Shown in pieces: positions 9,251 to 18,171 of a DNA stretch of 64,000 nt. The DNA lies in the IMG/VR virus record IMGVR_UViG_3300031857_012457, positions 124,001-188,000 of that record; one strand, written 5' to 3'. Each line of letters opens with the position of its first letter. Positions within the stretch are counted from its first letter, which is position 1. The DNA is from a virus. The translations under genes and the position numbers were made by a program. The notes beneath the pieces are model-generated. The model ran no database searches and was not told the DNA's origin. It saw only the letters and a list, made by a program, of their open reading frames with translations.

Positions 9251-10242
9251 TATGGTTTCGAATTTGGATTGTATTGATGTTTGTTTGTTTTATACCACTC
9301 AATGGTTTCTTTTAGAGCTTGTTTTAAATCTCTTTTTGGTTTCCAACCCAAATCATTAATCTTTTTAGAAGATAATAATCGAATCGGAATCATTGGTGCT
9401 TTATTATTTACATACTCAATAGGATTAGTGTTTCCATCTAATTCTTTAATTGTGGCAAGTGTTTCGTTTACTGTAAATCCTTCACCATAACATACATTGA
9501 AAATATCATATGTATCATTGTTCTCTGCAACAAAGATAAAACCATCTGCCATATCTTCAACGTGCAACAAATCTCTCACTTCTGTTCCATCCCCCCAAAC
9601 AGGAATAGGATTCAATCCATCTGCTACTTTACGGATGTTAGCAGGAGTAACGTGACACTTTTCGTAATCAAATTTATCATTTGGTCCGAATGCATTAGAT
9701 GGTCTAACAATCAAACATTGCATTGGTTCGTGAATCTGATTAGAAAAGAAATCACATAACATCTCACCATACCGTTTCATACCACCAACTGCTTTGTAAA
9801 CTGGTAACATTGGAGTTGCGTGTACATTTATATCTTCAGTACAAAATTCAGTACCCATATCTGGATATGTTGTATTTGATGAAATAAATAAGAATTTACG
9901 AACTTTATTTTTCCAACTTTGTTCCATTAAATTCGTATTCATCTCCACATTTGGAGTGACGTGAAGTAATGGATTGAATTTGGTATCCAACGCGTTTGAT
10001 GTATTTGCTGCACAATGGAATACTACATCTACATCTTTACTAACCAACTCACAAAACTCTGCAGTTTGTAAATCTCCTTTAATGTGTTCTACATTTTCAG
10101 TACCTTCGAAATCGTTTCTTAAATCTCTACTAAATGAGGTTGAGCGTAGGTTTTTGTACCCCTTTTCCCAAAGTAATCTTAATAAATGTGAACCAATAAA
10201 TCCACTTGCACCTGTAACTAAAATCTTGTCTGTTTTTTTCAT
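9250..10242 (-). CDS. Extended SDR nucleotide-sugar epimerase/dehydratase, atypical active site (SDR 1)
   Basis: A 330-residue NAD(P)-dependent extended short-chain dehydrogenase. The dinucleotide motif GASGFIG is at residues 11-17, with FHCAAN near 75-80 and SSNTTYP near 121-127. The active-site lysine K156 is followed by the usual GE two residues on (KRYGE). The tyrosine of YxxxK is absent: position 152 is valine (AVGGMK), and the nearest tyrosine, Y149, is three residues too early. It may use Y149, be a non-catalytic partner, or act by another mechanism. Likely substrates are nucleotide-activated sugars. It is coupled to the downstream radical SAM gene by a one-base overlap. Confidence 0.85.
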   Translation of the reverse strand: MKKTDKILVTGASGFIGSHLLRLLWEKGYKNLRSTSFSRDLRNDFEGTENVEHIKGDLQTAEFCELVSKDVDVVFHCAANTSNALDTKFNPLLHVTPNVEMNTNLMEQSWKNKVRKFLFISSNTTYPDMGTEFCTEDINVHATPMLPVYKAVGGMKRYGEMLCDFFSNQIHEPMQCLIVRPSNAFGPNDKFDYEKCHVTPANIRKVADGLNPIPVWGDGTEVRDLLHVEDMADGFIFVAENNDTYDIFNVCYGEGFTVNETLATIKELDGNTNPIEYVNNKAPMIPIRLLSSKKINDLGWKPKRDLKQALKETIEWYKTNKHQYNPNSKP

Positions 10243-10250
10243 AACTTTTT

Positions 10251-11294
10251 TTATTTAAATATATCCCATTTTAAAACTACATCATTTACAAATTTATGAG
10301 TTAATATGGATGATGTGTGTCCATACCAACTTCTTTCTAAATACTTTTTTTGTTCCTCAATACTCATACCGTTCATCTCTCTCCATAAAACTTTTGGCAG
10401 ATTATCTTTCTCCAATTCGAAATTAAAATTTCTTATACTCCATTCTATTATTCCTCCGTATAAAGATACTAAATTTTCTTCAAAAAACCAAAAATATCTA
10501 CTAAAATCTATCTTATCTGCATAAGTTTTTACATACGCATTATCAAATTCTAATTGTTTTTGTTCCCAAGTATTACAAATATCTTTATTTTCAATTATAC
10601 ACTCATAAACTGATTTATTGGTTGGTGTATGATAATATGGTGGGGTTCTACCTTCTCTTAAATAATTTTTAGAAAAGTTATTACTCATATTAAAAAACTT
10701 TATTTTTGTAATTCCATTTATTTCTAAAAAGTTGAGCAATAATAAAATATATTCGAACCATTCAAAATATCTTTCATTATAAGTCATAACTTTATCCAAC
10801 CATTCAAATGTAACTGGGTCTATATTAATAGGATTTTTGGTTGGATTGAAACCACCAGTTAAATGAAAATAACCATGTTCGTATTCTGTTGTTTTATCTT
10901 TACCACCTATTAAGTAATCACTGGTATGTACCCAGCTATCATTTTGTTTAATATAACTGATTGCAGGGTTTTTGTTAGATTCATATTTTTCAGGTGAAAT
11001 AAAAAATGAATTTCGTGTCAGAGTTGTCCATTGAGCAACTACCGATATATCATTTGGGTTTACACCTTGCTTTAATAAATCAGAAACTTTGTAAATAATA
11101 GAACGAGCAATTGTTTTATTATCATGTGTAATAGTTCCATAATTATGTAATGTGTGTGTATCTTTTAATTTTTCTTGCAACCAATTGGCCCAAGTCCAAT
11201 TTTCTATCGGGTCTCGTTCCCATCTTCTTTCATCACCAATATTAATTCTAAAATTGTTAGTAAATGAACAACCTGATACTACTATATGTTTCAT
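10251..11294 (-). CDS. SGNH-hydrolase-like protein (GCSFT type), copy 1
   Basis: A 347-residue protein beginning with a hydrophobic strand and SGCSFT (S10), the nucleophile block of the SGNH/GDSL esterase and acyltransferase superfamily. A likely oxyanion segment follows (VAQWTTLTRN). The C-terminal WYGHTSSILTHKF could supply the histidine. Its 3' neighbour in the operon is an SDR gene, and its start overlaps the end of the second SGNH gene by 4 bases. In glycan loci such proteins add or remove acetyl groups from sugars. That role is inferred from context. No signal peptide or membrane segment is visible. Confidence 0.6.
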   Translation of the reverse strand: MKHIVVSGCSFTNNFRINIGDERRWERDPIENWTWANWLQEKLKDTHTLHNYGTITHDNKTIARSIIYKVSDLLKQGVNPNDISVVAQWTTLTRNSFFISPEKYESNKNPAISYIKQNDSWVHTSDYLIGGKDKTTEYEHGYFHLTGGFNPTKNPINIDPVTFEWLDKVMTYNERYFEWFEYILLLLNFLEINGITKIKFFNMSNNFSKNYLREGRTPPYYHTPTNKSVYECIIENKDICNTWEQKQLEFDNAYVKTYADKIDFSRYFWFFEENLVSLYGGIIEWSIRNFNFELEKDNLPKVLWREMNGMSIEEQKKYLERSWYGHTSSILTHKFVNDVVLKWDIFK

Positions 11295-12007
11295 ATATAA
11301 TTTAATGTTTGTAATTTATTTGATAGAAAATTTGCCCACATTTCATGTCCTTCTTTATTAGGATGTTCATTTTCAGTTGTTTTAGTGTATCCACCAAATG
11401 TTTCTTTTAAAAAATTTGGATAATTTGATATTTCATTATCTGAAATCATGCAGTTATCCCATCCAAAAAAGTGCAAATGTTTATAACCATTTAATTCCAA
11501 ATATGCATATAGTGATTTTATATAATTTTTTGTTTTATTTATTTGATATTCTGTATCTAAAAAATATCTTATAAATCTTTGAAAATCATTATCATATAAT
11601 TCTATTAATTTTTTTCTGTCTTCATCCGTTCTATTATAATCTATATTTTCATTCATTACAAATTTAGTAAAATTCCCATAAAAATTTACATCTTTTAGTA
11701 TTTTATCTGCCGATGCGTGTAATGCGTTTGGTATTGTAAAATACCAGTTCTTATTATTGTGTGTTGTAATAAGTTCTGTACGAATATAATTCGTCCATTG
11801 AATTATTAATACATCTTCTTTTTTAAATTCTTCATTTAAAATATAAAATACTTTTCTAAAAACATAATCGTTGGATGCTCCACAATTTCCAAAGTTATAA
11901 CAATCTACTTTATGTTTTTCAGAAAGTAATTTTGTATAATTTTCTATTTCACAATTTTCTAACCCCTGACCTTCTGTAAACGAGCATCCAACGGAATATA
12001 ATTTCAT
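11291..12007 (-). CDS. SGNH-hydrolase-like protein (GCSFT type), copy 2
   Basis: A 238-residue protein with GCSFTEGQG at residues 7-15 (S9 as predicted nucleophile), NFGNCGASND as the glycine/asparagine block, and HPNKEGHEMW near the C-terminus in the position of the catalytic Asp-x-x-His block. This is the most complete SGNH motif set of the three paralogs in the window. It overlaps its upstream SDR neighbour by one base and its downstream SGNH paralog by four, so the three are co-translated. Probable sugar O-acetyl esterase or acyltransferase, acting in the cytoplasm as judged by the lack of a signal peptide. Confidence 0.7.
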   Translation of the reverse strand: MKLYSVGCSFTEGQGLENCEIENYTKLLSEKHKVDCYNFGNCGASNDYVFRKVFYILNEEFKKEDVLIIQWTNYIRTELITTHNNKNWYFTIPNALHASADKILKDVNFYGNFTKFVMNENIDYNRTDEDRKKLIELYDNDFQRFIRYFLDTEYQINKTKNYIKSLYAYLELNGYKHLHFFGWDNCMISDNEISNYPNFLKETFGGYTKTTENEHPNKEGHEMWANFLSNKLQTLNYI

Positions 12008-13005
12008 TACAATCTACTTTTGTATTCTAAAATTGATTTTGTTAAACCTTCTTTCAAAGATGTTTGTGGTAAAATTCCATATTTTTTTTGCTTATCAGCT
12101 CCTAAACATCTAATTGGGTCACCATTTGTTTTGGTTTCATCCCATACTATGTTTTTAGTTTTGCCTGTAATTTCGGTATAACACTCGACAATGGTTTCAA
12201 TTGTATCTTTGATACTTACTGCTTCTGCACATCCAAAGTTGATAATATCCCTAACTTCTTTTTTAACAACATCAATCGATGCCTGTGCAACATCATCTCC
12301 AAATACAAAATCCCTTTTAGATGAACCATTACCCCAACAAACCATATCATCACCTTCTACATTGAATAGTTTCCAAATGTTAGATGATATTACAGTTGCA
12401 TCTTGTGCAAAGTTATCGTTTGTTCCGTAGATATTTGAAGGTCTGATTACAGTCCAATTATCCCAACCATACTGAACTCTCAATGAATCCAAAGTAAGTT
12501 CTCCCATTCTTTTTGTCCAACCTGGATGCCAATCTAAACGAGATGGAGTTGATGCCCAAGTTTCTTCCTGATTCCATGTATCTTCTTCGTTCATTATATC
12601 TGCTGGTCTATAAACCCCAACCGATGAAAGATACACAAACCAATCAACTTTGGCATCAAACGATGCTTTAATCATATTGGTGTTAAACATCAACATTGGG
12701 AATAGATAATCAGCAGGACAAGTTGATGACCTTGCTGGTGAACCTTTTACTCCTGCGATATGTAATACAATATTAATATCATCTAACTTAAATAAATTCT
12801 CACAATGTGAAAGATATGTTAAATCGGTTTTAACCAATTCCAATCTATCTGTGTATTGTGCTTTTAAGAAGTTTAAATTTTCACTAAATTTAAGGTCTAC
12901 TGCATATACTTTATCAGCTCCTTCTTCTAAACATTTTCTAACGGTTGGTAATCCTACCAACCCATTTGCTCCTGTAACCAGAACGGTTTTTCCTTTTAAT
13001 TCCAT
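12007..13005 (-). CDS. Extended SDR nucleotide-sugar epimerase/dehydratase, atypical active site (SDR 2)
   Basis: A 332-residue extended SDR with GANGLVG at residues 12-18 and LHIAGVKG near 81-88. In the active-site helix K165 is conserved and followed by RMGE, the common signature of sugar epimerases (usually YGWAKRMGE). Here that segment reads HPGWTKRMGE, so position 161, where the catalytic tyrosine belongs, is proline. The same residue is also lost in SDR 1, while SDR 3 keeps it. NAD binding looks intact, so the enzyme is probably folded. Whether it is catalytically active by another route is open. Confidence 0.85.
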   Translation of the reverse strand: MELKGKTVLVTGANGLVGLPTVRKCLEEGADKVYAVDLKFSENLNFLKAQYTDRLELVKTDLTYLSHCENLFKLDDINIVLHIAGVKGSPARSSTCPADYLFPMLMFNTNMIKASFDAKVDWFVYLSSVGVYRPADIMNEEDTWNQEETWASTPSRLDWHPGWTKRMGELTLDSLRVQYGWDNWTVIRPSNIYGTNDNFAQDATVISSNIWKLFNVEGDDMVCWGNGSSKRDFVFGDDVAQASIDVVKKEVRDIINFGCAEAVSIKDTIETIVECYTEITGKTKNIVWDETKTNGDPIRCLGADKQKKYGILPQTSLKEGLTKSILEYKSRL

Positions 13006-13012
13006 TTTATTT

Positions 13013-14443
13013 TTATTTTGTTGTGTAATCTATTTTTATTTTTTCAAATATTTCATCAAAACACTCATAGTTTTCAAATGAGTATATATGCTTTTGGTTA
13101 TATAATAATATATCAATTATTGAATAATACCAATTATGTAATTCCTCAATTGGCATGTTTTTTAGTTTAATTAATTCTTTTTCTAAAAGTAACATTCGCT
13201 TTTTAGGGTCTTTTTCTAAATCATAACTTTCATCTATAAATGGTTCAAAGGTTTTAAACCCTAATCTCCGTAATTCTGCTAATGTTAAATAATCCCCAAA
13301 TACTAAAAATGGTTGTAAATTTGATATTGGTTTAAATATTTTTTCTGAAAGGAATACGTTTGGTCCAAAGAATGTTTCGGTTACTAAATGAAAATATGAA
13401 TTTGCGTACCATTCTTTTTTATTATTTCTAACTCCAAATGCTCTTTTTTTATCAGATGGCAATTCCTTTGTATCATCTTCATAAGGTAATAATTTCTCTA
13501 ATTCAGATGTATATTTTTCAACATTTTCCTCCGTATCCTCATATACTTTATTTACAATATTTTTTAATATATTTTTTTCTAATTTTTCAATAAATGTAAA
13601 TAATCCATCTTTTAATAAATCGTATTTTAGTGCAAAATATCCCAACATAGTTCTTTGTGGTTTATTCATTGTTCTATTTGGGGATAAAAATTTATGTTTT
13701 CTAATTTTAGTGGAATCTAAATCTTTTTCTTCAAGTAACTCACACAAATATCCCAAATTACCAATCATTGGAAATGAATTTATTTCATCGGCATATCCTC
13801 TTATAAATAAATGCCCATTATATATTTTTATTTTACTATCAGGATATATTTCATAGTATTCCGAAAATTTACTTCCTCCTAAAATTATGATATTAGAAGC
13901 ATCTACTCCTAATTCATTTAATTGGATTTCAAATTGTTGTATATTGTGTGAATCATATAAAGGGTCATGTATCATATTTACTAATATTTTTACTTTGCCC
14001 GATTTAATTAAATCAAATAATTCAGGTTCTATAATGTCTTTTAAAAACCAAGTATATTCTGTATCATTTAACAAAAAACTGTTTTTATTATGTAGTGCAG
14101 AAAGTGTATCTTTTATTTCTAATGGATATACATAAATGAAATCATCATCTTTAATTTGATTAAATGATATTATATTTTTAGGAAAATTTCTAGAAAAATA
14201 ATTAAACAATTCCGAATGGTCGAATTTTATACCCTTTTGTTCTGATTTATATTGTAGTATTTCATACCAATCTATTTTTAAATTGTTTTTTAAAACATAT
14301 TGAATAAATTTAGTAATAACAGGATGCATTCCATTACCAAATGGCTTGAGTTGACCGTGGTCAATATACCAATCGGTATATATCATTTTAAAATTTGAAC
14401 CATGTATTGCATTCATATTAATATCTGTATATTTTTTTAACAT
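13013..14443 (-). CDS. Putative glycosyltransferase of the SEKIxKP family, copy 2
   Basis: A 476-residue protein. About residues 355-400 show FLSEKIFKPISNLQPFLVFG, then LRRLGFKTFEPFIDESYD, closely matching copy 1. It is followed by a similar helical tail ending in a YNQKH segment. The N-terminal half is diverged from copy 1. It overlaps the upstream HAD-like gene by 26 bases. Predicted to be a cytoplasmic glycosyltransferase of GT-B type acting in the island's glycan assembly. The family assignment rests on shared motifs alone, and donor and acceptor are unknown. Confidence 0.55.
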   Translation of the reverse strand: MLKKYTDINMNAIHGSNFKMIYTDWYIDHGQLKPFGNGMHPVITKFIQYVLKNNLKIDWYEILQYKSEQKGIKFDHSELFNYFSRNFPKNIISFNQIKDDDFIYVYPLEIKDTLSALHNKNSFLLNDTEYTWFLKDIIEPELFDLIKSGKVKILVNMIHDPLYDSHNIQQFEIQLNELGVDASNIIILGGSKFSEYYEIYPDSKIKIYNGHLFIRGYADEINSFPMIGNLGYLCELLEEKDLDSTKIRKHKFLSPNRTMNKPQRTMLGYFALKYDLLKDGLFTFIEKLEKNILKNIVNKVYEDTEENVEKYTSELEKLLPYEDDTKELPSDKKRAFGVRNNKKEWYANSYFHLVTETFFGPNVFLSEKIFKPISNLQPFLVFGDYLTLAELRRLGFKTFEPFIDESYDLEKDPKKRMLLLEKELIKLKNMPIEELHNWYYSIIDILLYNQKHIYSFENYECFDEIFEKIKIDYTTK

Positions 14444-15377
14444 TATTTCCTACATAATTGTTATCGTGAAAGAAACTTTCAAATAACAATTCATTTTTTA
14501 TATAATCTTTAGTACACATTAAATTAAAAATATTATCTGAAATTTCTGGTGATAGATTATAATTTATATTAGCATTCAGCATATCATTTACGAAATTTTT
14601 AATTCCATCTACTATTTTTATTTTATCACTAAAGTATTTTTGATTTTCTGTATCGTTTTCGTTTATAAACTCACCATTAACAATATCGATATATGTTCCA
14701 ACTTTATCGGTAAATACTGATTCAAAGAATATGATATTGTTTTTAAAATTACATTTTTCAAAATCATAAAAACCTTTTGTATTTTTCAAATCTATATTTC
14801 CTTTATAGGTCATATACCTGCCTTTCAAATCCAAATCAAATGTTTTTTGTAAATAATATTGAGTAGTACCTTGATAACCACTATCTACCATATATACATT
14901 TTTACATTCTCCAATCGTATTATTAATATATTTTCTATACGAATCTCTTAATACCTTTGATTTACCCAATATATCTGGAGCACATAAATTTAAATTTGGT
15001 AATCTATTTGAAGTATCAATTTGAATATCATTTTCAATAATGTAATTTATTTGAAATCTATCTTTAAGTAATTCGGATAAATTACCTTGGTATCTATGTA
15101 AATTAAATGATTCATAAACATCATATTCAGATACAAACGAAGATAGTGATGCCAATTTTCTTGATGTTTTAAAATAAACTGAATTTGGTAAATTATATTT
15201 TATTTTAAAATCTTGATATAATTGATTAAGAAAATATCCTTCTCGTGAGTTAAATAAAATCAAATCACCGTCTTTTACTTCATCTTTTAACCAATTAAAA
15301 TAATTAAATACTAATGGTCCAAAAAAGATATAACCAAGTTCTTCCAATGATTCTGGATTTTTAACAATGTGGTCCAT
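14418..15377 (-). CDS. HAD-like protein of the type found with polysaccharide glycosyltransferases
   Basis: A 319-residue protein. LGYIFFGPLVFNYFNWL (about residues 14-30) and LFNSREGYFLNQLY (41-54) resemble predicted HAD-superfamily proteins (COG5610 type) encoded beside capsule glycosyltransferases, whose usual motif is SRDGYxL. Here the aspartate is glutamate (E46), so hydrolase activity is uncertain. A VDSGYQGTTQYYL segment follows in the middle of the protein. The reading frame runs 26 bases into the downstream glycosyltransferase-like gene and overlaps the upstream phosphatase gene by one base. Confidence 0.45.
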   Translation of the reverse strand: MDHIVKNPESLEELGYIFFGPLVFNYFNWLKDEVKDGDLILFNSREGYFLNQLYQDFKIKYNLPNSVYFKTSRKLASLSSFVSEYDVYESFNLHRYQGNLSELLKDRFQINYIIENDIQIDTSNRLPNLNLCAPDILGKSKVLRDSYRKYINNTIGECKNVYMVDSGYQGTTQYYLQKTFDLDLKGRYMTYKGNIDLKNTKGFYDFEKCNFKNNIIFFESVFTDKVGTYIDIVNGEFINENDTENQKYFSDKIKIVDGIKNFVNDMLNANINYNLSPEISDNIFNLMCTKDYIKNELLFESFFHDNNYVGNNVKKIYRY

Positions 15378-15808
15378 TATAAATAAACTTTAAATGAAGG
15401 TATACCAAGTGAATTCCACAAATCAATTATTTCTTGTTTATCATCAAATGCACAAAACACATCATCTTTGATAAAATCATTGTACATTTTTCGTTTTAAT
15501 TCTACATCTTTAATATAATGATTTTCTTCACCTCTCATAAACAATCCATCATATTTAATCCCATATATTTCTAACCAATCCTGTGTAGAATTAAGTATCA
15601 TTCGTGGTCTACTAGTTAGTATATAAATCCCATAATCATTATATAGGTGATTTATAATATCAATCATAGGTGCGTTTGGTTTATCTGATATTACATTTTT
15701 ATAATCATATAAAACATCCCAATCGATACTACCATCAGATTTAGTTGCAAGTGCATACCTCTTTTTATTTATTGAAAGAGTATTATCTATATCTACTATA
15801 ACAATCAT
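15377..15808 (-). CDS. HAD phosphatase resembling the polynucleotide-kinase 3'-phosphatase domain
   Basis: A 143-residue compact HAD phosphatase with all four motifs: DIDNT (D6, D8), TSR at 65-67, K105, and FDDKQEIIDLW with D122/D123. The order and the GLFMRG spacing resemble the phosphatase domain of T4-type Pnkp, but there is no kinase domain. It may remove 3' phosphates from RNA or DNA, or act on a phosphorylated sugar intermediate, since its neighbours are all sugar-related. It is coupled on both sides by 1-base and 4-base overlaps. The HAD call is firm and the substrate is not. Confidence 0.8.
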   Translation of the reverse strand: MIVIVDIDNTLSINKKRYALATKSDGSIDWDVLYDYKNVISDKPNAPMIDIINHLYNDYGIYILTSRPRMILNSTQDWLEIYGIKYDGLFMRGEENHYIKDVELKRKMYNDFIKDDVFCAFDDKQEIIDLWNSLGIPSFKVYL

Positions 15809-17004
15809 TTTCGTAAACCTTGTTCTTTATAAGTTACTGGTATTTTAATACCAGTATTACACCCATTACAATTATCACAAAATGTGATGTATCCAAGTTC
15901 GGTAAATCCCAAATCAAACTTAATTAAATCTTTGGGGTATACTTCTGATAAATTTACATAATCATTTTCGTTTGGTGAAAACAATTTAGTTAGAACTGCG
16001 CTTGTATTAAGGTGACAATAATAAAACTTGCCATCATTCAATCCTCTAAATGGAGCAGTGCAACTATCAAAGTGATTTATGAGTTCTTCTTCACTCATAT
16101 TATTTTTAATTCTCAAATCACCAAAATCATACCACTCGATATTATTCCTTACATAGTGATTGATATTTTTCTCTTGGTAAGTTCCTAAAACTCTATCAAC
16201 TTTACTTTTTAATTTTTCTAATTTATTAGAGTAATTACTTACACTTAAAATAACATTATTATTTTTTAACACTTCTAGTATTTCTTCTTTTGGGAGGACT
16301 GTACCATTAGTGGTTATTATAAACTTATCAATCTTATCTGAATACTTTTCTAAAATGTATTCGATTACATCTTTGATATTTGGGTGTAAAAACGGCTCTC
16401 CACCAACTAAATGGAAAATACTTACATAATCAACAAGATTAAAATATAAGTCAATATCATTTAAGATAGTTTGAGTATCTCTGTGTTTTGGTAGTTCGTA
16501 ATGTGGTATAAACATATTACAAAACGAACACGCCAAATTACATTTTTCAGTCACCAATACATCTGTTTGAAATATGTGAACCTTTTGTTTGTGTATAAAT
16601 GGCCAAATAGATGCAATGTTTTTATACCAAGTATATTTTACATTTAGTTTATCTAAATATTCTTTATAGTATTGTCTATACTCATCTGATGTGATAATTA
16701 CATTTTCACCAGTTGGTTCAAAGTTATCTATATGAACTAATTTTAAATTCTCACGAGTGTTGACGAGGTTTTTTGATTGATGATAAAATGAACTAATTTC
16801 GTTTACATTCAATATAGTTGATTCATCTTTAACATCGTGGTCAACTATGTATTTTATTTTTAAAACATTATTACCCAACAAATAATCTACACTTCTAATA
16901 AATTGGACACACTCTTTACTTGCACCGAATAGAACATATTCGGTTTCAGTATCCCATTCTTGGATAAATTTCTCAAAATTATGTAGATTAGGATTATATT
17001 TCAT
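15805..17004 (-). CDS. Radical SAM protein with N-terminal Rossmann-like segment and C-terminal SPASM-like cysteines
   Basis: A 399-residue protein in three parts. Residues 20-130 contain VLFGASKECVQFI, a Rossmann-like nucleotide-binding start. Residues 145-330 form a radical SAM domain with CNLACSFC (C155, C159, C162) and HLVGGEPFLHP as the SAM-binding GGEP motif. The end carries CHLNT and CDNCNGCN, consistent with a SPASM-type auxiliary cluster. Such architecture is seen in radical SAM enzymes linked to surface-sugar or peptide modification. It lies just downstream of the ThDP-binding half of the thiamine enzyme and overlaps the HAD phosphatase by 4 bases. Radical SAM membership is secure, the reaction unknown. 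Confidence 0.85.
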   Translation of the reverse strand: MKYNPNLHNFEKFIQEWDTETEYVLFGASKECVQFIRSVDYLLGNNVLKIKYIVDHDVKDESTILNVNEISSFYHQSKNLVNTRENLKLVHIDNFEPTGENVIITSDEYRQYYKEYLDKLNVKYTWYKNIASIWPFIHKQKVHIFQTDVLVTEKCNLACSFCNMFIPHYELPKHRDTQTILNDIDLYFNLVDYVSIFHLVGGEPFLHPNIKDVIEYILEKYSDKIDKFIITTNGTVLPKEEILEVLKNNNVILSVSNYSNKLEKLKSKVDRVLGTYQEKNINHYVRNNIEWYDFGDLRIKNNMSEEELINHFDSCTAPFRGLNDGKFYYCHLNTSAVLTKLFSPNENDYVNLSEVYPKDLIKFDLGFTELGYITFCDNCNGCNTGIKIPVTYKEQGLRK

Positions 17005-17007
17005 ATA

Positions 17008-17637
17008 TTAAAATACTACCCATTTACCACTTCCGTAGTGCGGATACTTTGATTTATATTTGTAGTGAATTACATCGGATGGAATATCTTTCTTTTTATT
17101 CCAAGTTGCTTCCGTTGGTGTGTAAGTTGAAACATCATTATCTTCAACTATAAAATGTAAAGGTAAATCAAAATTTCTAGCGTATTTATGAACTTCATAG
17201 AATATACCACTCTCAAAACTCATATCTCCTATAAATACCCAAACCTTTTCATCACTACCTTTGGCCTTAATTCCCATTGCTACACCCAATGCAATAGAAA
17301 GAGTTCCACCTACAATTGCGGATGAATAAAACTTCTCATCTATCTTACAAAGAGTTATAGATTTACCATCAAGTATTTCATCGGTAATCCATTGTGGAGA
17401 TATTCCTTTTAATAAAGCATGGTAGTGAGACCTCCAAGTTGAAAACACCCAATCGTTTTTAGATATTCTTTTGAATACCTCTATTAGTTGTTCTTCATTT
17501 CCGTTTGATAAGTGAATTGGTCCTCTGATTTTACCATCTTCCCAGTTTTGAACTATATCATTCTCAAACTGAATGAGTTCTTCTGCATTCCAATTATGTT
17601 CTCTAACTATTGGATATTGTTCTAAATTTTGTATCAT
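17008..17637 (-). CDS. ThDP/phosphate-binding half of a split thiamine-diphosphate enzyme (E1 alpha / transketolase N-terminal-like)
   Basis: A 209-residue protein holding the ThDP-binding domain. G137-D138 followed 29 residues later by N167 (GDMSFESG...EDND) reproduces the GDX(about 27)N cofactor motif that binds Mg-diphosphate. STWRSHYHALLKG (66-78) matches the conserved active-site loop of E1 alpha, and SIALGVAMGIK (114-124) the preceding helix. The chain is far shorter than a full E1 alpha (about 330-400) and contains only the core domain. Its Pyr-domain partner is the 180-residue protein at 7.6-8.1 kb. It overlaps the RmlC-like gene by 4 bases. Likely acts in carbon-carbon bond chemistry for a modified sugar. 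Confidence 0.8.
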   Translation of the reverse strand: MIQNLEQYPIVREHNWNAEELIQFENDIVQNWEDGKIRGPIHLSNGNEEQLIEVFKRISKNDWVFSTWRSHYHALLKGISPQWITDEILDGKSITLCKIDEKFYSSAIVGGTLSIALGVAMGIKAKGSDEKVWVFIGDMSFESGIFYEVHKYARNFDLPLHFIVEDNDVSTYTPTEATWNKKKDIPSDVIHYKYKSKYPHYGSGKWVVF

Positions 17638-18170
17638 CTATCTCTTTTTTGTAGTATTGGATTGTTTGTTGGCCATTCCATTTGATATTCAGGGTCATTC
17701 CACTTTACCACACCTTGTTCATTTGCATCCACATAACCGTCTTTGTAAAATAAGTTATAGTGAAACATACAATCAGTTAATGCATAGTGTCCGTTTGCAA
17801 ATCCTGGTGGAACTAATACCTGATTTCTTAATCTTTCCGTTATAATAAAACTTTCCCACTCCCCAAAGGTAGGACTATTTTCTCTCATATCCAAAACAAC
17901 TAAATAGATATCACCTACTGCTGCTTGTACCAATTTCCAAGTCTTTTTATCCCAGTGTAATCCTCTCAATACACCTTTATAAGAACGAGAGAATCTACCA
18001 TGTACTTCACATTTGCCATCGATATAATCAACTATTGGGTGCTCAATTGAATGAAATGTTGTCCATATTTCACCTCTGTATTCTCTAAATACGGATGGTT
18101 GAAATACTGGAACCTCATGTCCAAATTTTTTTGATGGAGTAATTTGAAACTCATCCCATTTACTACTCAT
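17634..18170 (-). CDS. dTDP-4-dehydrorhamnose 3,5-epimerase-like cupin (RmlC family)
   Basis: A 178-residue RmlC-like protein, the normal family length. It shows GVLRGLHWD with the catalytic histidine H72, VVLDMRENSPTFGEWESF, LVPPGFANGHYAL and a later WNDPEYQMEWP, the ordered landmarks of the family. It would epimerise a 4-keto-6-deoxy nucleotide sugar. No RmlA, RmlB or RmlD with clear identity lies in the window, so the substrate may come from the host or from one of the three SDRs. It is followed directly by the ThDP-binding subunit gene and preceded by SDR 3, so this trio looks like a biosynthetic unit. Confidence 0.88.
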   Translation of the reverse strand: MSSKWDEFQITPSKKFGHEVPVFQPSVFREYRGEIWTTFHSIEHPIVDYIDGKCEVHGRFSRSYKGVLRGLHWDKKTWKLVQAAVGDIYLVVLDMRENSPTFGEWESFIITERLRNQVLVPPGFANGHYALTDCMFHYNLFYKDGYVDANEQGVVKWNDPEYQMEWPTNNPILQKRDR

Positions 18171-18171
18171 A

